From contig CAMCBE010000044.1 in the NCBI GenBank assembly GCA_945872805.1, positions 1 through 9,957 on the forward strand: a stretch of 9,957 nt of DNA. Reading direction: 5' to 3'. Positions 1-6,784 of the stretch are shown one piece after another (within the stretch, counting starts at the first letter, position 1; every line of letters starts with the position of its first letter). The notes below the pieces were generated by a model. It had not been told where the DNA came from. It saw nothing but the letters and a program-made list of their open reading frames with translations, and made no database searches. The stretch comes from Chitinophaga pinensis. Its GTDB lineage: Bacteria > Bacteroidota > Bacteroidia > Chitinophagales > Chitinophagaceae. The translations under genes and the position numbers were made by a program.

Positions 1-121
1 TGTGCTTTCGAGCTATCTCAAAATAGGGTGACTTGGGAGATTCTGGCTTGGGTTGTGTAATCAGAATTTTTCTGATCCCTTTACCCACACTTTCAGTTGT
101 TTTCTTAGCTTTTTTAATCAT
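1..121 (-). CDS. hemD: Uroporphyrinogen-III synthase, N-terminal fragment (runs off left edge)
   Basis: Forty codons are visible, starting from an ATG at 121 and reading leftward out of the window. The peptide begins with a Lys-rich stretch (MIKKAKKTTE), then KILITQPKPE and SPYFEIARKH. The pattern 'ILxxQPKP...SPYFxxA' is the recognisable N-terminus of the Bacteroidota form of uroporphyrinogen-III synthase, the cytoplasmic enzyme that cyclises hydroxymethylbilane to uroporphyrinogen III in heme and sirohaem synthesis. An in-frame TAA at 128-130 means this ATG is the only possible ATG start. There is no clear Shine-Dalgarno site. The gene lies downstream of the DUF4271 gene on the same strand with a 160-bp gap, so it may use its own promoter. 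The call rests on family recognition of only 40 residues; the rest is outside the window. Confidence 0.82.
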   Translation of the reverse strand, partial: MIKKAKKTTESVGKGIRKILITQPKPESPKSPYFEIARKH

Positions 122-141
122 GTCTGATTAACGATGAAGTT

Positions 142-149
142 CAAATTTA
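142..149 (-). promoter_or_regulatory. Candidate -7 box for hemD
   Basis: On the minus strand this reads TAAATTTG, a full match to the Bacteroidota -7 element TAnnTTTG, and it ends 20 bp before the hemD ATG. No TTTG is seen at the usual -33 distance, so only half of the promoter is supported. The 160-bp gap holding it (122-281) is very AT-rich and shows no gene. Confidence 0.35.
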
Positions 150-281
150 ATTAATATTTTCATTAAATAATCAGGCATTTTTTGTAAAAAAAGTCGTAAC
201 TGCAGAATAAGAACAACTTACACGGGTAAGATGGAATCTCTTAGCCCATGCAATAAAAAATAAACAAGAGCGTTTTTCTTC

Positions 282-1265
282 TTATCCCCTAAATAATAAA
301 GCCAGTTTAACAAGCAACTGATCATGAATAAACTTCCACAATACAAGGGTTGGGAGTAACTCAATAGATAAAAAAGAAAGCGAAAATTCGAAAAAACCCA
401 TTCGAGCTTGCTTACTAAATACTTTAAATGCACCTAATACCCTAAAAAAGAACACTACAATAACGCTGATGGTAACTATCGCATAAACATATGGTGGAAT
501 TCCACCATCAACATATGCAATCAAAAAAGATAGGGCTAAAAGCAATATGCCAAGCGTTTCGTTCATAGAGAATACAATCCCAATATATCTGTCAAAAGCG
601 TTTTGCTGATTAAATACCCATGATAGGAATTTTAAAAAAACAAATTTGACGCCATAGATTATAATTAGCGAAAAAAAGAATAATGAGATTAACTGAACCC
701 AAGAGTAACTAGCAAAGCCAGTGAGATTTTTACTGTATGAGTAAATAAAAAATGCCCCTGAAAAGGAAAATAATACCCCGAGAAAAAAAGAAGGCAAAGC
801 AGACTCTTGATGAAAATCACGACCAGCAGTTAGTAATGCATTGGGTGTAAAAAACCCACGTATTGACCTTACTATATAACTTGGAAAAATAACTTGAACC
901 AAGGCGAGCAATAAAAAAAGAAACATTAAGTAATAAAACATCCACTCATCATTTCGATGCTTTCGAAATGAAACTGACAAATTTAGAGGCAAATTATTAA
1001 CCTTATAAAAATCAGCTGAATCAATAAATGAAGTAACATAATTTCCATAGGCACCCGACACTTGGGTTCTTTTAAATTTGCTTAATTGTGAAGCAGTTAA
1101 TGGAGGATGAGCCTGTATAAATTCTTTATACAAGGAATCTGATATGAGGCTATCAATATTATCTGAAACAACTTCACAACTCAGCTTCAAACTATCTTGG
1201 GCCTCTACTGTATTAAACAGAAAGCAGCTCAATATAAATAGCATGATACACCTTCGATTCATCAT
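282..1265 (-). CDS. DUF4271 domain-containing integral membrane protein
   Basis: The 327-residue protein starts with a signal-peptide-like segment (residues 1-23, ending VEAQ). A hydrophilic region of about 80 residues follows and is probably periplasmic. Six likely membrane helices then lie near 108-128, 156-176, 188-213, 233-252, 258-279 and 293-312. The last helix carries SIELLPTLVLWKF, resembling the conserved 'LEILPLLVLxK' end of the DUF4271 family. Its function is unknown, and I recognise no catalytic motif. The family is typical of Bacteroidota and, as far as I recall, often sits beside hemD, as here. It lies 37 bp downstream of the Omp85 gene, suggesting one transcript. Two ATGs occur in tandem at 1265 and 1262; an AGGA at 1269-1272 is 3 and 6 bases from them, which favours the second. 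The stop is followed by 160 bp before hemD. Confidence 0.85.
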   Translation of the reverse strand: MMNRRCIMLFILSCFLFNTVEAQDSLKLSCEVVSDNIDSLISDSLYKEFIQAHPPLTASQLSKFKRTQVSGAYGNYVTSFIDSADFYKVNNLPLNLSVSFRKHRNDEWMFYYLMFLFLLLALVQVIFPSYIVRSIRGFFTPNALLTAGRDFHQESALPSFFLGVLFSFSGAFFIYSYSKNLTGFASYSWVQLISLFFFSLIIIYGVKFVFLKFLSWVFNQQNAFDRYIGIVFSMNETLGILLLALSFLIAYVDGGIPPYVYAIVTISVIVVFFFRVLGAFKVFSKQARMGFFEFSLSFLSIELLPTLVLWKFIHDQLLVKLALLFRG

Positions 1266-1302
1266 ATATCCTACAAAATTATTCCTTTAAATCTAGTAAA
1301 TA

Positions 1303-3096
1303 TTAAAAGAGACTAACAAATCCAAAATGGATTTTAGCTTGCTTAAAATTTAGAGCTGTTTCTGGTTGCTTTCCAACAGCATACGCTAAGCTAAATATAC
1401 CCGATTTCGTTTCAAACGAAATACCCAAGCCAGCTCCAACATACTTCGCATTATAGGCAGCCTGGTATGTTTTGCGAGCAGTCTGAGCAGCATCGATGAA
1501 TGAAAAAAGATAGGAGGATGGTCCTATGAGAAATCTGTATTCAAGTGTAGCAATTAAAAATCGACTCGCATAGATACTCTCCTCGTCAAAACCCCTTAGC
1601 GTTTTAATACCACCAAGCTGAAAAAGTTCATTGGTAAAAATCTTATCGGAATGAATATAGCCACCCTGTAAGCCAAGTTTGAGGGTAGATTGCCTTCCCA
1701 GTTTTGTAAATAGATCTCCTTTTACCGACCACTTCAACTGTGAAGATGTTAACTTTATTGTGTCGTACAAGGTTGAATAATCAAACCGATCTTTCCCCAT
1801 AGCGATTATGGTCAGATTAGGCTGAATTTTACGCATCCCACCTTCAAACGAAGAACTAAATTCAATGCCAGCACGCGGGTTATAACGATCATCAGTCCCT
1901 CTATAATGCAACTCAATTCCAATGTTACTTGTTCTAATATCCAAGTAGGATGGCAAGCGTTTAGAAATTTTTATGGCATTGGTATCCACATCAAGCAAAC
2001 TGCTTGAAAATTGTTTAAAAAATACTTTTACTAGTTGCTTTGCATTCAGTGAATACTGCATACCAAGTTTGGTATGCAAGGTTAAAAAAGAAGAATCCTT
2101 TTTAAATAAATTGAATTGAAAGTCAACTCCAGTATTGGATTTAAACAAATATGGTTTTTGAAATGCAATTAATAATCTTGGTGATTGAACTTGAATCTGT
2201 TGCCAATTTAACATGGTACTTTCTCCTCCACCAAACGTATTTTTTAACTCCATGTTCGCTTCACCTGTAAGCAATAATTTACCACTAAGTTGTGCATTAG
2301 CAGGCATCAATCCCACCAACAAATTAATCTGACTACTTTGTTTTGACTCTAGATAAAGGTTAAGTTTTGCGCCTGTGCCGAGGAGTGTAAGGTCCCAAGG
2401 TTTTACTTCTCTAAAAAAACCGAGGTCAGCAATTTTCTTGGAGATAGCTTCAAGTAGATCAGCCTTATAAATAGACCCAGAGGAAATTCCAAGGTATTGC
2501 TCAAGAAAACTAGTCTGAATATGAACCTTCCCTGCTACAACAATACTGTCAATATGATACAATGGGCCTTCGTGCACTTTCATGATGGCATGCAATGCTG
2601 CATCAATGAAAAAACTACTATCTAATTTTATAATAGCAAATGGATAACCATGATTCTCATAATAATGCAAAATTTTCTGTTGTACCGCAACCAGCTCGTT
2701 GGGATTCAAAATACCTCCAACCGAAAATAAATCCTGCGCTATATCTCCGGGTTGCTTTTGAAGTATTGCAGTATCGAATCTAATTTCACCCCATGTATAC
2801 TTCTCCCCTCCATAAACCCAAGCCCTAGTTATCTCACTATCATATGCGATACTATCCAGGGAAGCCGCTAAATAACCTCTTTCTTGCAAGTTTGTAACTA
2901 ATTGACGCTGCAAAAAGCTTTGGCACTCTTCTGCAGTATTGAATTCCCTTGGCTGATTGAAAATGTCTTCTAAGTCTACCTTACCTTTATCAACGCGAAC
3001 AACCTGCAACGTATGCATAGTTTGACAGTACGGCTTGTAAGACAGCCCTGTGAATAAAATCAACAATACGTATATGGAAAACGATCTTTGCAACAC
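1303..3096 (-). CDS. BamA/TamA (Omp85) family outer-membrane protein
   Basis: The 597-residue protein has an N-terminal signal-like hydrophobic segment (about 5-24). POTRA-like modules follow around 97-176 (ending HEGPLYHIDSI) and 177-252 (containing GFFREV), then a C-terminal beta-barrel from about 255. Barrel hallmarks are LRGF at 500-503, the Omp85 loop-6 motif, preceded by LGG; YNPRAG near 405-410; and a final Phe (FGFVSLF), as in a barrel-assembly signal. The family inserts or secretes proteins at the outer membrane. At under 600 residues with few POTRAs this is shorter than the main BamA, so it is more likely an accessory TamA-like or two-partner-type member; its client is unknown. The open frame has no ATG near its start: the first usable codon is GTG at 3096, with TTG next, and a TAA lies upstream at 3118-3120. 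It is divergent from hemW and probably co-transcribed with the DUF4271 gene. Confidence 0.88.
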   Translation of the reverse strand: MLQRSFSIYVLLILFTGLSYKPYCQTMHTLQVVRVDKGKVDLEDIFNQPREFNTAEECQSFLQRQLVTNLQERGYLAASLDSIAYDSEITRAWVYGGEKYTWGEIRFDTAILQKQPGDIAQDLFSVGGILNPNELVAVQQKILHYYENHGYPFAIIKLDSSFFIDAALHAIMKVHEGPLYHIDSIVVAGKVHIQTSFLEQYLGISSGSIYKADLLEAISKKIADLGFFREVKPWDLTLLGTGAKLNLYLESKQSSQINLLVGLMPANAQLSGKLLLTGEANMELKNTFGGGESTMLNWQQIQVQSPRLLIAFQKPYLFKSNTGVDFQFNLFKKDSSFLTLHTKLGMQYSLNAKQLVKVFFKQFSSSLLDVDTNAIKISKRLPSYLDIRTSNIGIELHYRGTDDRYNPRAGIEFSSSFEGGMRKIQPNLTIIAMGKDRFDYSTLYDTIKLTSSQLKWSVKGDLFTKLGRQSTLKLGLQGGYIHSDKIFTNELFQLGGIKTLRGFDEESIYASRFLIATLEYRFLIGPSSYLFSFIDAAQTARKTYQAAYNAKYVGAGLGISFETKSGIFSLAYAVGKQPETALNFKQAKIHFGFVSLF

Positions 3097-3116
3097 TACA
3101 AATCTACATAGCTTCC
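3087..3116 (+). promoter_or_regulatory. hemW: Weak candidate promoter for hemW
   Basis: TTTG at 3087-3090, an 18-base spacer and TAGCTTCC at 3109-3116 partly match the Bacteroidota pattern TTTG-N19-TAnnTTTG; the last two bases of the -7 box do not. It would lie over the first codons of the divergent Omp85 gene and give a leader of under about 15 bases. The match is weak and could be chance. Confidence 0.25.
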
Positions 3117-3118
3117 TT
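3104..3118 (-). promoter_or_regulatory. Strong ribosome-binding site followed by an ATG-TAG start-stop, before the Omp85 gene
   Basis: On the minus strand AAGGAAG (3112-3118) stands two bases before an ATG at 3107-3109, which is followed at once by TAG (3104-3106). This is the best Shine-Dalgarno-like sequence near any start in the window, yet the ATG is one base out of frame with the Omp85 gene. The annotated GTG start is 10 bases further on with no site of its own. It is either a minimal upstream start-stop or the trace of a one-base insertion. Confidence 0.5.
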
Positions 3119-3131
3119 TAATTCATCATAT

Positions 3132-4262
3132 ATGGCTGGCATTTACATTCACATTCCCTTTTGCAGAAAAGCATGCCACTATTGCAATTTTCACTTTTCT
3201 ACAACCTTGGATCATAAGGATCGTATGATTTTAGCCATTGAGCGAGAAATCGACTTACGCGTAGAACTTCATAAAACCCCCATAGAAACAATCTATTTTG
3301 GAGGCGGAACGCCCTCGATATTGGAACCTCAACAGATAGAAAATTTAATAAATAAGGTGAAGGATTCATTTAAGGTAAGCTTAGATGCTGAAATTACCTT
3401 AGAGTCAAACCCTGATGACATTACCCCGGAAAAAGCCTTAGCCTGGAAAAAAATAGGAATAAATCGATTTAGTATAGGCATACAATCATTCTTTGAGGAG
3501 GACTTAATTTGGATGAATAGGGCGCATACAAGTTTACAATCTCGAAATTCTATAGAAATAATCCAATCGGCTGGATTCACAAATTTTAGTATTGATCTCA
3601 TTTACGGTACACCTGGACAGTCATTAGAGAGATGGATAAAAAATTTAGACATCGCATTTGAATATAACATTCCACACCTCTCCTGCTATGCGCTTACGGT
3701 GGAAGAGGGAACTGCACTTGATCATATGATCAAGACGAAGAAAAAAGAGAATACAAATAGTGATACTCAATCTACTCATTTCAATATCTTAGTTCAAAAG
3801 TCAAAAGATGCTGGCTTTATACACTATGAAATTTCAAATTTTGCAAAACCAAGCAATGAAAGCAGGCATAATAAATCATATTGGGCAGGAACGTCATACC
3901 ATGGCTTTGGACCTGCAGCTCATTCTTATGATGGACTAAATAGAACATGGAATATATCTAATAACATTGCCTATATCGAAAGCATAGAAAAGAACACTAT
4001 ACCTCTTGAAATGGAGATTCTATCAGAGGAAGATAAATTGAATGAATACATCATGACATCATTACGATGTGCAACAGGAATTAGTAAGCACCATATTACT
4101 AGCCATTGGGGAGAGAACCAATTAATCAGAATTGAACGTGAAATTAATGTATACATCCAATTAGGAAGAGTGATTGCTGATGAAAATACATTTACACTAA
4201 CGGATGAAGGTAAATTTTTTGCAGATGGCATTGCATCATCCTTATTTCTCGTAAAAAATTAG
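3132..4262 (+). CDS. hemW: Radical SAM family heme chaperone HemW
   Basis: This is a 376-residue cytoplasmic protein of normal HemW length. The N-terminus IYIHIPFC begins the radical-SAM cluster motif CxxxCxxC (Cys11, Cys15, Cys18) with Phe20 after it, as is usual in HemW. Other family landmarks are GGGTPS (57-62), ESNPDD (91-96), SIGIQSF (114-120), SIDLIYGTPGQS (153-164) and HYEISNFAKP (231-240). HNKSYW at 246-251 fits the HNxxYW heme-binding motif that separates HemW from the oxygen-independent coproporphyrinogen oxidase HemN. HemW binds heme and an iron-sulfur cluster and is thought to deliver heme to respiratory proteins; older annotations call it 'coproporphyrinogen III oxidase'. The ATG fits the conserved start MxxIYIHIPFC. 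It is the only plus-strand gene, divergent from the Omp85 gene and convergent with gpsA. No ribosome-binding site is evident. Confidence 0.95.
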   Translation: MAGIYIHIPFCRKACHYCNFHFSTTLDHKDRMILAIEREIDLRVELHKTPIETIYFGGGTPSILEPQQIENLINKVKDSFKVSLDAEITLESNPDDITPEKALAWKKIGINRFSIGIQSFFEEDLIWMNRAHTSLQSRNSIEIIQSAGFTNFSIDLIYGTPGQSLERWIKNLDIAFEYNIPHLSCYALTVEEGTALDHMIKTKKKENTNSDTQSTHFNILVQKSKDAGFIHYEISNFAKPSNESRHNKSYWAGTSYHGFGPAAHSYDGLNRTWNISNNIAYIESIEKNTIPLEMEILSEEDKLNEYIMTSLRCATGISKHHITSHWGENQLIRIEREINVYIQLGRVIADENTFTLTDEGKFFADGIASSLFLVKN

Positions 4263-4265
4263 GCA

Positions 4266-5282
4266 TCAAACAAGGTGCTGCTCTATGTGATGAAAAGCTT
4301 GAGCTGGGCTCAATCCTTCCCATAGTATTTTATAAATACTTAATGCTATAGGCATAGGACAACCCAACTTAATGTTAAGCTCATATATTGATCTAGAGGC
4401 TAAGTAACCTTCAGCAACCATTTGCAAAGATTTGCTTGCAGATTCAACACTATCGCCACGCCCAATCATAAGCCCAAAAGCTCTATTTCTGCTATAGGGA
4501 GAATAACAGGTTACCAGAAGGTCGCCTAAATAGACCGAGGCGCTGTAATTGATTTCTCCTATTTGATTTAGGGTACGCTTAGCATTCAACGCTTCTTCGA
4601 ATTGATCTAAAAAAACCTGCATCTCACCAGCTGCATTGGCTACAAAAACACTCTGAAAATTATCTCCATATCCAATACCTTGAAGTATCCCGGTACCCAA
4701 TGCATATACATTTTTCAAAATAGCCGCATACTGAACCCCAAACACGTCATTACTTATAATAGTATTGATATAAGAGGTTTTGAAATGAATAGCGACTTTT
4801 TCAGCAAGGGAAGTTTCAACTCCAGCAAATGTGAGGAATGAAAGTTTTTTAGCGGCCACCTCCTCAGCATGACATGGCCCCATAATAGCTACGTAATTTT
4901 TAGGATCTGCCGCTACAACTTGGTGCAAATACTCATTCATGAGTATGTTCTTTGAAGGGAGAATGCCTTTGACAGCTGATACAATAATTTTGTCACTTAA
5001 TAATTCAATAAATGGATCAATATATGAAGCTACAAATTCAGAAGGGACAGCAAATACAATACAATCAGATGCTTGATATACATCGACTGGATTAGTAGTT
5101 AATTGCAAAGCATCAAGGTCGAATTCAATAGAACTGAGGTAAGTCGGATTGCTATGCTTTGCTTGAAGATGCTCTAAAATGTCATTCGACCGAACACACC
5201 AACTAATTTCGTTACCATTATCTGTTAGAATTTTTGCAATTGCAGTTCCCCAACTTCCGCTTCCAATAACACCTATTCTCAT
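4266..5282 (-). CDS. gpsA: NAD(P)H-dependent glycerol-3-phosphate dehydrogenase
   Basis: This 338-residue cytoplasmic enzyme reduces dihydroxyacetone phosphate to sn-glycerol 3-phosphate, the backbone of membrane phospholipids. The N-terminal Rossmann motif is GSGSWGTA (7-14, GxGxxG). AVKGI (103-107, Lys105) and GPCHAEEV (135-142) are next, the latter a variant of the common GPSFAxEV. The catalytic region has AILKNV with Lys190 and Asn191; GDLLVTC with Asp254 and SRNRAFG with Arg265-Asn266-Arg267 follow; EGY at 291-293 completes the substrate domain. The helix usually written as 'N..AALITRG..EM' appears here as QSVFVANAAGEM (210-221), a visible divergence. The length is typical. The ATG at 5282 sits directly before the dinucleotide-binding fold, so the start is secure. 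It follows the adaptor gene by 75 bp holding a hairpin, so it may be transcribed separately. Its stop is 3 bp from that of hemW. Confidence 0.96.
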   Translation of the reverse strand: MRIGVIGSGSWGTAIAKILTDNGNEISWCVRSNDILEHLQAKHSNPTYLSSIEFDLDALQLTTNPVDVYQASDCIVFAVPSEFVASYIDPFIELLSDKIIVSAVKGILPSKNILMNEYLHQVVAADPKNYVAIMGPCHAEEVAAKKLSFLTFAGVETSLAEKVAIHFKTSYINTIISNDVFGVQYAAILKNVYALGTGILQGIGYGDNFQSVFVANAAGEMQVFLDQFEEALNAKRTLNQIGEINYSASVYLGDLLVTCYSPYSRNRAFGLMIGRGDSVESASKSLQMVAEGYLASRSIYELNIKLGCPMPIALSIYKILWEGLSPAQAFHHIEQHLV

Positions 5283-5300
5283 ACAGTTAAAAATATGTAA

Positions 5301-5326
5301 CGAATGTGAGCATTTGTTCGCATTCG
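5301..5326 (-). terminator. Hairpin between the adaptor gene and gpsA, possible terminator
   Basis: The arms CGAATGTG (5301-5308) and CGCATTCG (5319-5326) flank a 10-base loop. On the minus strand seven of eight positions pair, with one internal C-A mismatch; on the plus strand that position is a G-U pair. Read on the minus strand it is followed by TTACATATTTTT, a loose T-rich tail, so it could end the tolC-adaptor transcript. It starts 32 bases past the adaptor stop and ends 18 bases before the gpsA ATG, so an operator role for gpsA is also possible. Confidence 0.4.
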
Positions 5327-5357
5327 AAAAGTTCTAATTTGCAATTTGAAGAATAAA

Positions 5358-6746
5358 CTATTTTTTCACCTCAAACAACTGTTCTTTTGGAACGACCTTA
5401 ACTTTCAAGCCAGTGCGTAATGTTTTGCTAACCGTTGAATAAGGCCCAGTAATAACCTCATCACCCGCTTTGATACCTTCAGTAACTTCAATATAGTTTA
5501 AATCTTGAATTGCCGTTCTCACTTTAATACGTTTAACAGTACCATCTTTTTGAAGCACAAACACAACCTCATCGAGGGCATCAACATCACGGGTAGGCTT
5601 TTCTTCATCACTCTTATCGGCAGATTTTTCTTCTTTAACCTCTTCCTTTTTAGTTTCCTTCCCTACAGCAGCTGTATCAGATTGATCACGAGTAGTAACT
5701 GCATTTATTGGAACGGCTAGAACATTAGCATGGGTATTTGTTTGAATATCTGCATTAGCACTCATACCTGGTCTAAATGGAAAATTTTTAGCTCGTGTCG
5801 TATCCAGCAAATCAGCATATGATTCTGGCATCAATCGAATTCTAACCTCATAGTTTGTTGCATCAGTTGAAGTGGTAACAGTTGCCCCACCAACACCTCT
5901 ATTTGTACTAGAGATCTGAGTAACCACTCCTTTGAACTTTCTCTTGGTATATGCATCAACTTCTACTAATGCTGTATCACCAATGCTCACTTTAGGAATG
6001 TCGTTCTCGCCAACATCAACGCGAACTTCAATCACACGCATGTCTGCAATTCGCATCATTTCAGTTCCAGCCATCATGCTATTCCCTACCACACGCTCTC
6101 CCTTCTTAACGTTAAGCATAGAAACAACTCCACTCATTGGCGCTAACAGACTAGTACGACCTAGATCCTTATTGGCACGACTTAAACTTGCTCTAGCACT
6201 TTCAACGGAAGCTTTTCCACTTTTAATAATTTGACTTGCAGCGTTATAATCCGCTGAAGATGTTTGAAAACCACTTTCAGCTTGTTCAAATTCTAACTTG
6301 GAAATTACTTTTTCCTGAAAAAGTTGCTTTTGACGCTTGTATTGACGTTCTGCTTGATCCATTCTTGATTTTGCTGCAGCAAGCCCCGCTGTTGCATTTT
6401 CTACTTGAGCCAACTGTTGATTTACCCCAGCAGCAGCTTGATCTCGTTGCGTTGCATAAATATCTGCATAAATAGTTGCAAGCAGTTGACCTTTGGTAAC
6501 ACTATCACCTTCTAAGACATTCAACTGAACAATCTCACCAGAGATATCCGGACTGATTTTCAACTCAATTTCAGGATATACTTTTCCACTTGCTGTAACA
6601 ACTTCTGTAATATTTCTACTGATCACCTTCTCAGTAGAAACTTTTGTTCCCTCTTCCTTGCCAATTACACCATATTTTTTCAGAACGAGTAATACGATTA
6701 CAATAGTTGCTATGCCTGAGAGGATCCATATCCATTTCTTATTCAT
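5358..6746 (-). CDS. Efflux periplasmic adaptor subunit (HlyD/MacA/AcrA-type membrane fusion protein)
   Basis: This 462-residue protein is anchored in the inner membrane by one N-terminal helix (5-22) and otherwise periplasmic. The order matches tripartite-pump adaptors: first half-lipoyl domain around 60-95 (ISPDISGEIVQLNVLEGD), an Ala/Gln-rich coiled-coil hairpin about 96-198, second half-lipoyl (LLAPMSGVVSMLNVKKGE, 200-217), a beta-barrel domain about 235-340 (with FRPGMSANADI) and a membrane-proximal domain after 390. A highly charged Lys/Glu insert at about 353-391 interrupts the region just after the barrel and is probably disordered. These proteins bridge an inner-membrane transporter and a TolC channel. 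The TolC gene is 38 bp upstream, clearly an operon, but no ABC or RND transporter gene follows; gpsA does. The sequence is closer to MacA-like adaptors of ABC pumps than to AcrA, but the substrate cannot be told. Confidence 0.92.
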   Translation of the reverse strand: MNKKWIWILSGIATIVIVLLVLKKYGVIGKEEGTKVSTEKVISRNITEVVTASGKVYPEIELKISPDISGEIVQLNVLEGDSVTKGQLLATIYADIYATQRDQAAAGVNQQLAQVENATAGLAAAKSRMDQAERQYKRQKQLFQEKVISKLEFEQAESGFQTSSADYNAASQIIKSGKASVESARASLSRANKDLGRTSLLAPMSGVVSMLNVKKGERVVGNSMMAGTEMMRIADMRVIEVRVDVGENDIPKVSIGDTALVEVDAYTKRKFKGVVTQISSTNRGVGGATVTTSTDATNYEVRIRLMPESYADLLDTTRAKNFPFRPGMSANADIQTNTHANVLAVPINAVTTRDQSDTAAVGKETKKEEVKEEKSADKSDEEKPTRDVDALDEVVFVLQKDGTVKRIKVRTAIQDLNYIEVTEGIKAGDEVITGPYSTVSKTLRTGLKVKVVPKEQLFEVKK

Positions 6747-6784
6747 TGTGACTTTTTTTCTGTTATAAGTAGCTTAAAAAATTA

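Noticed and set aside
217..230. Inverted repeat CTTAC-N4-GTAAG after the DUF4271 gene
   Set aside because: The 5-bp, AU-rich stem has only a loose T-containing tail, too weak to call a terminator.
218..433. 71-codon open frame on the minus strand overlapping the end of the DUF4271 gene
   Set aside because: It is a shifted-frame shadow. The DUF4271 frame holds the conserved ELLP helix here and ends normally, so there is no sign of a frameshifted C-terminus.
1257..1269. 13-base sequence repeated at 3121-3133 (attcatcatatat), each at a gene start
   Set aside because: The copies lie in opposite orientation relative to their genes and are AT-rich start-codon sequence, so coincidence is likely.
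3329..4231. Two minus-strand open frames of 86-90 codons opposite hemW
   Set aside because: They are shadows of the hemW coding frame, which has all family motifs intact.
3132..4262. Calling the radical SAM gene hemN (coproporphyrinogen dehydrogenase)
   Set aside because: HNKSYW at 246-251, the Phe after the cluster cysteines and the 376-residue length fit HemW, not the longer HemN.
5505..6475. Three plus-strand open frames of 71-100 codons opposite the adaptor gene
   Set aside because: They are antisense to a gene with clear lipoyl and barrel motifs. They have no recognisable domain and no promoter or ribosome-binding site that I can see.
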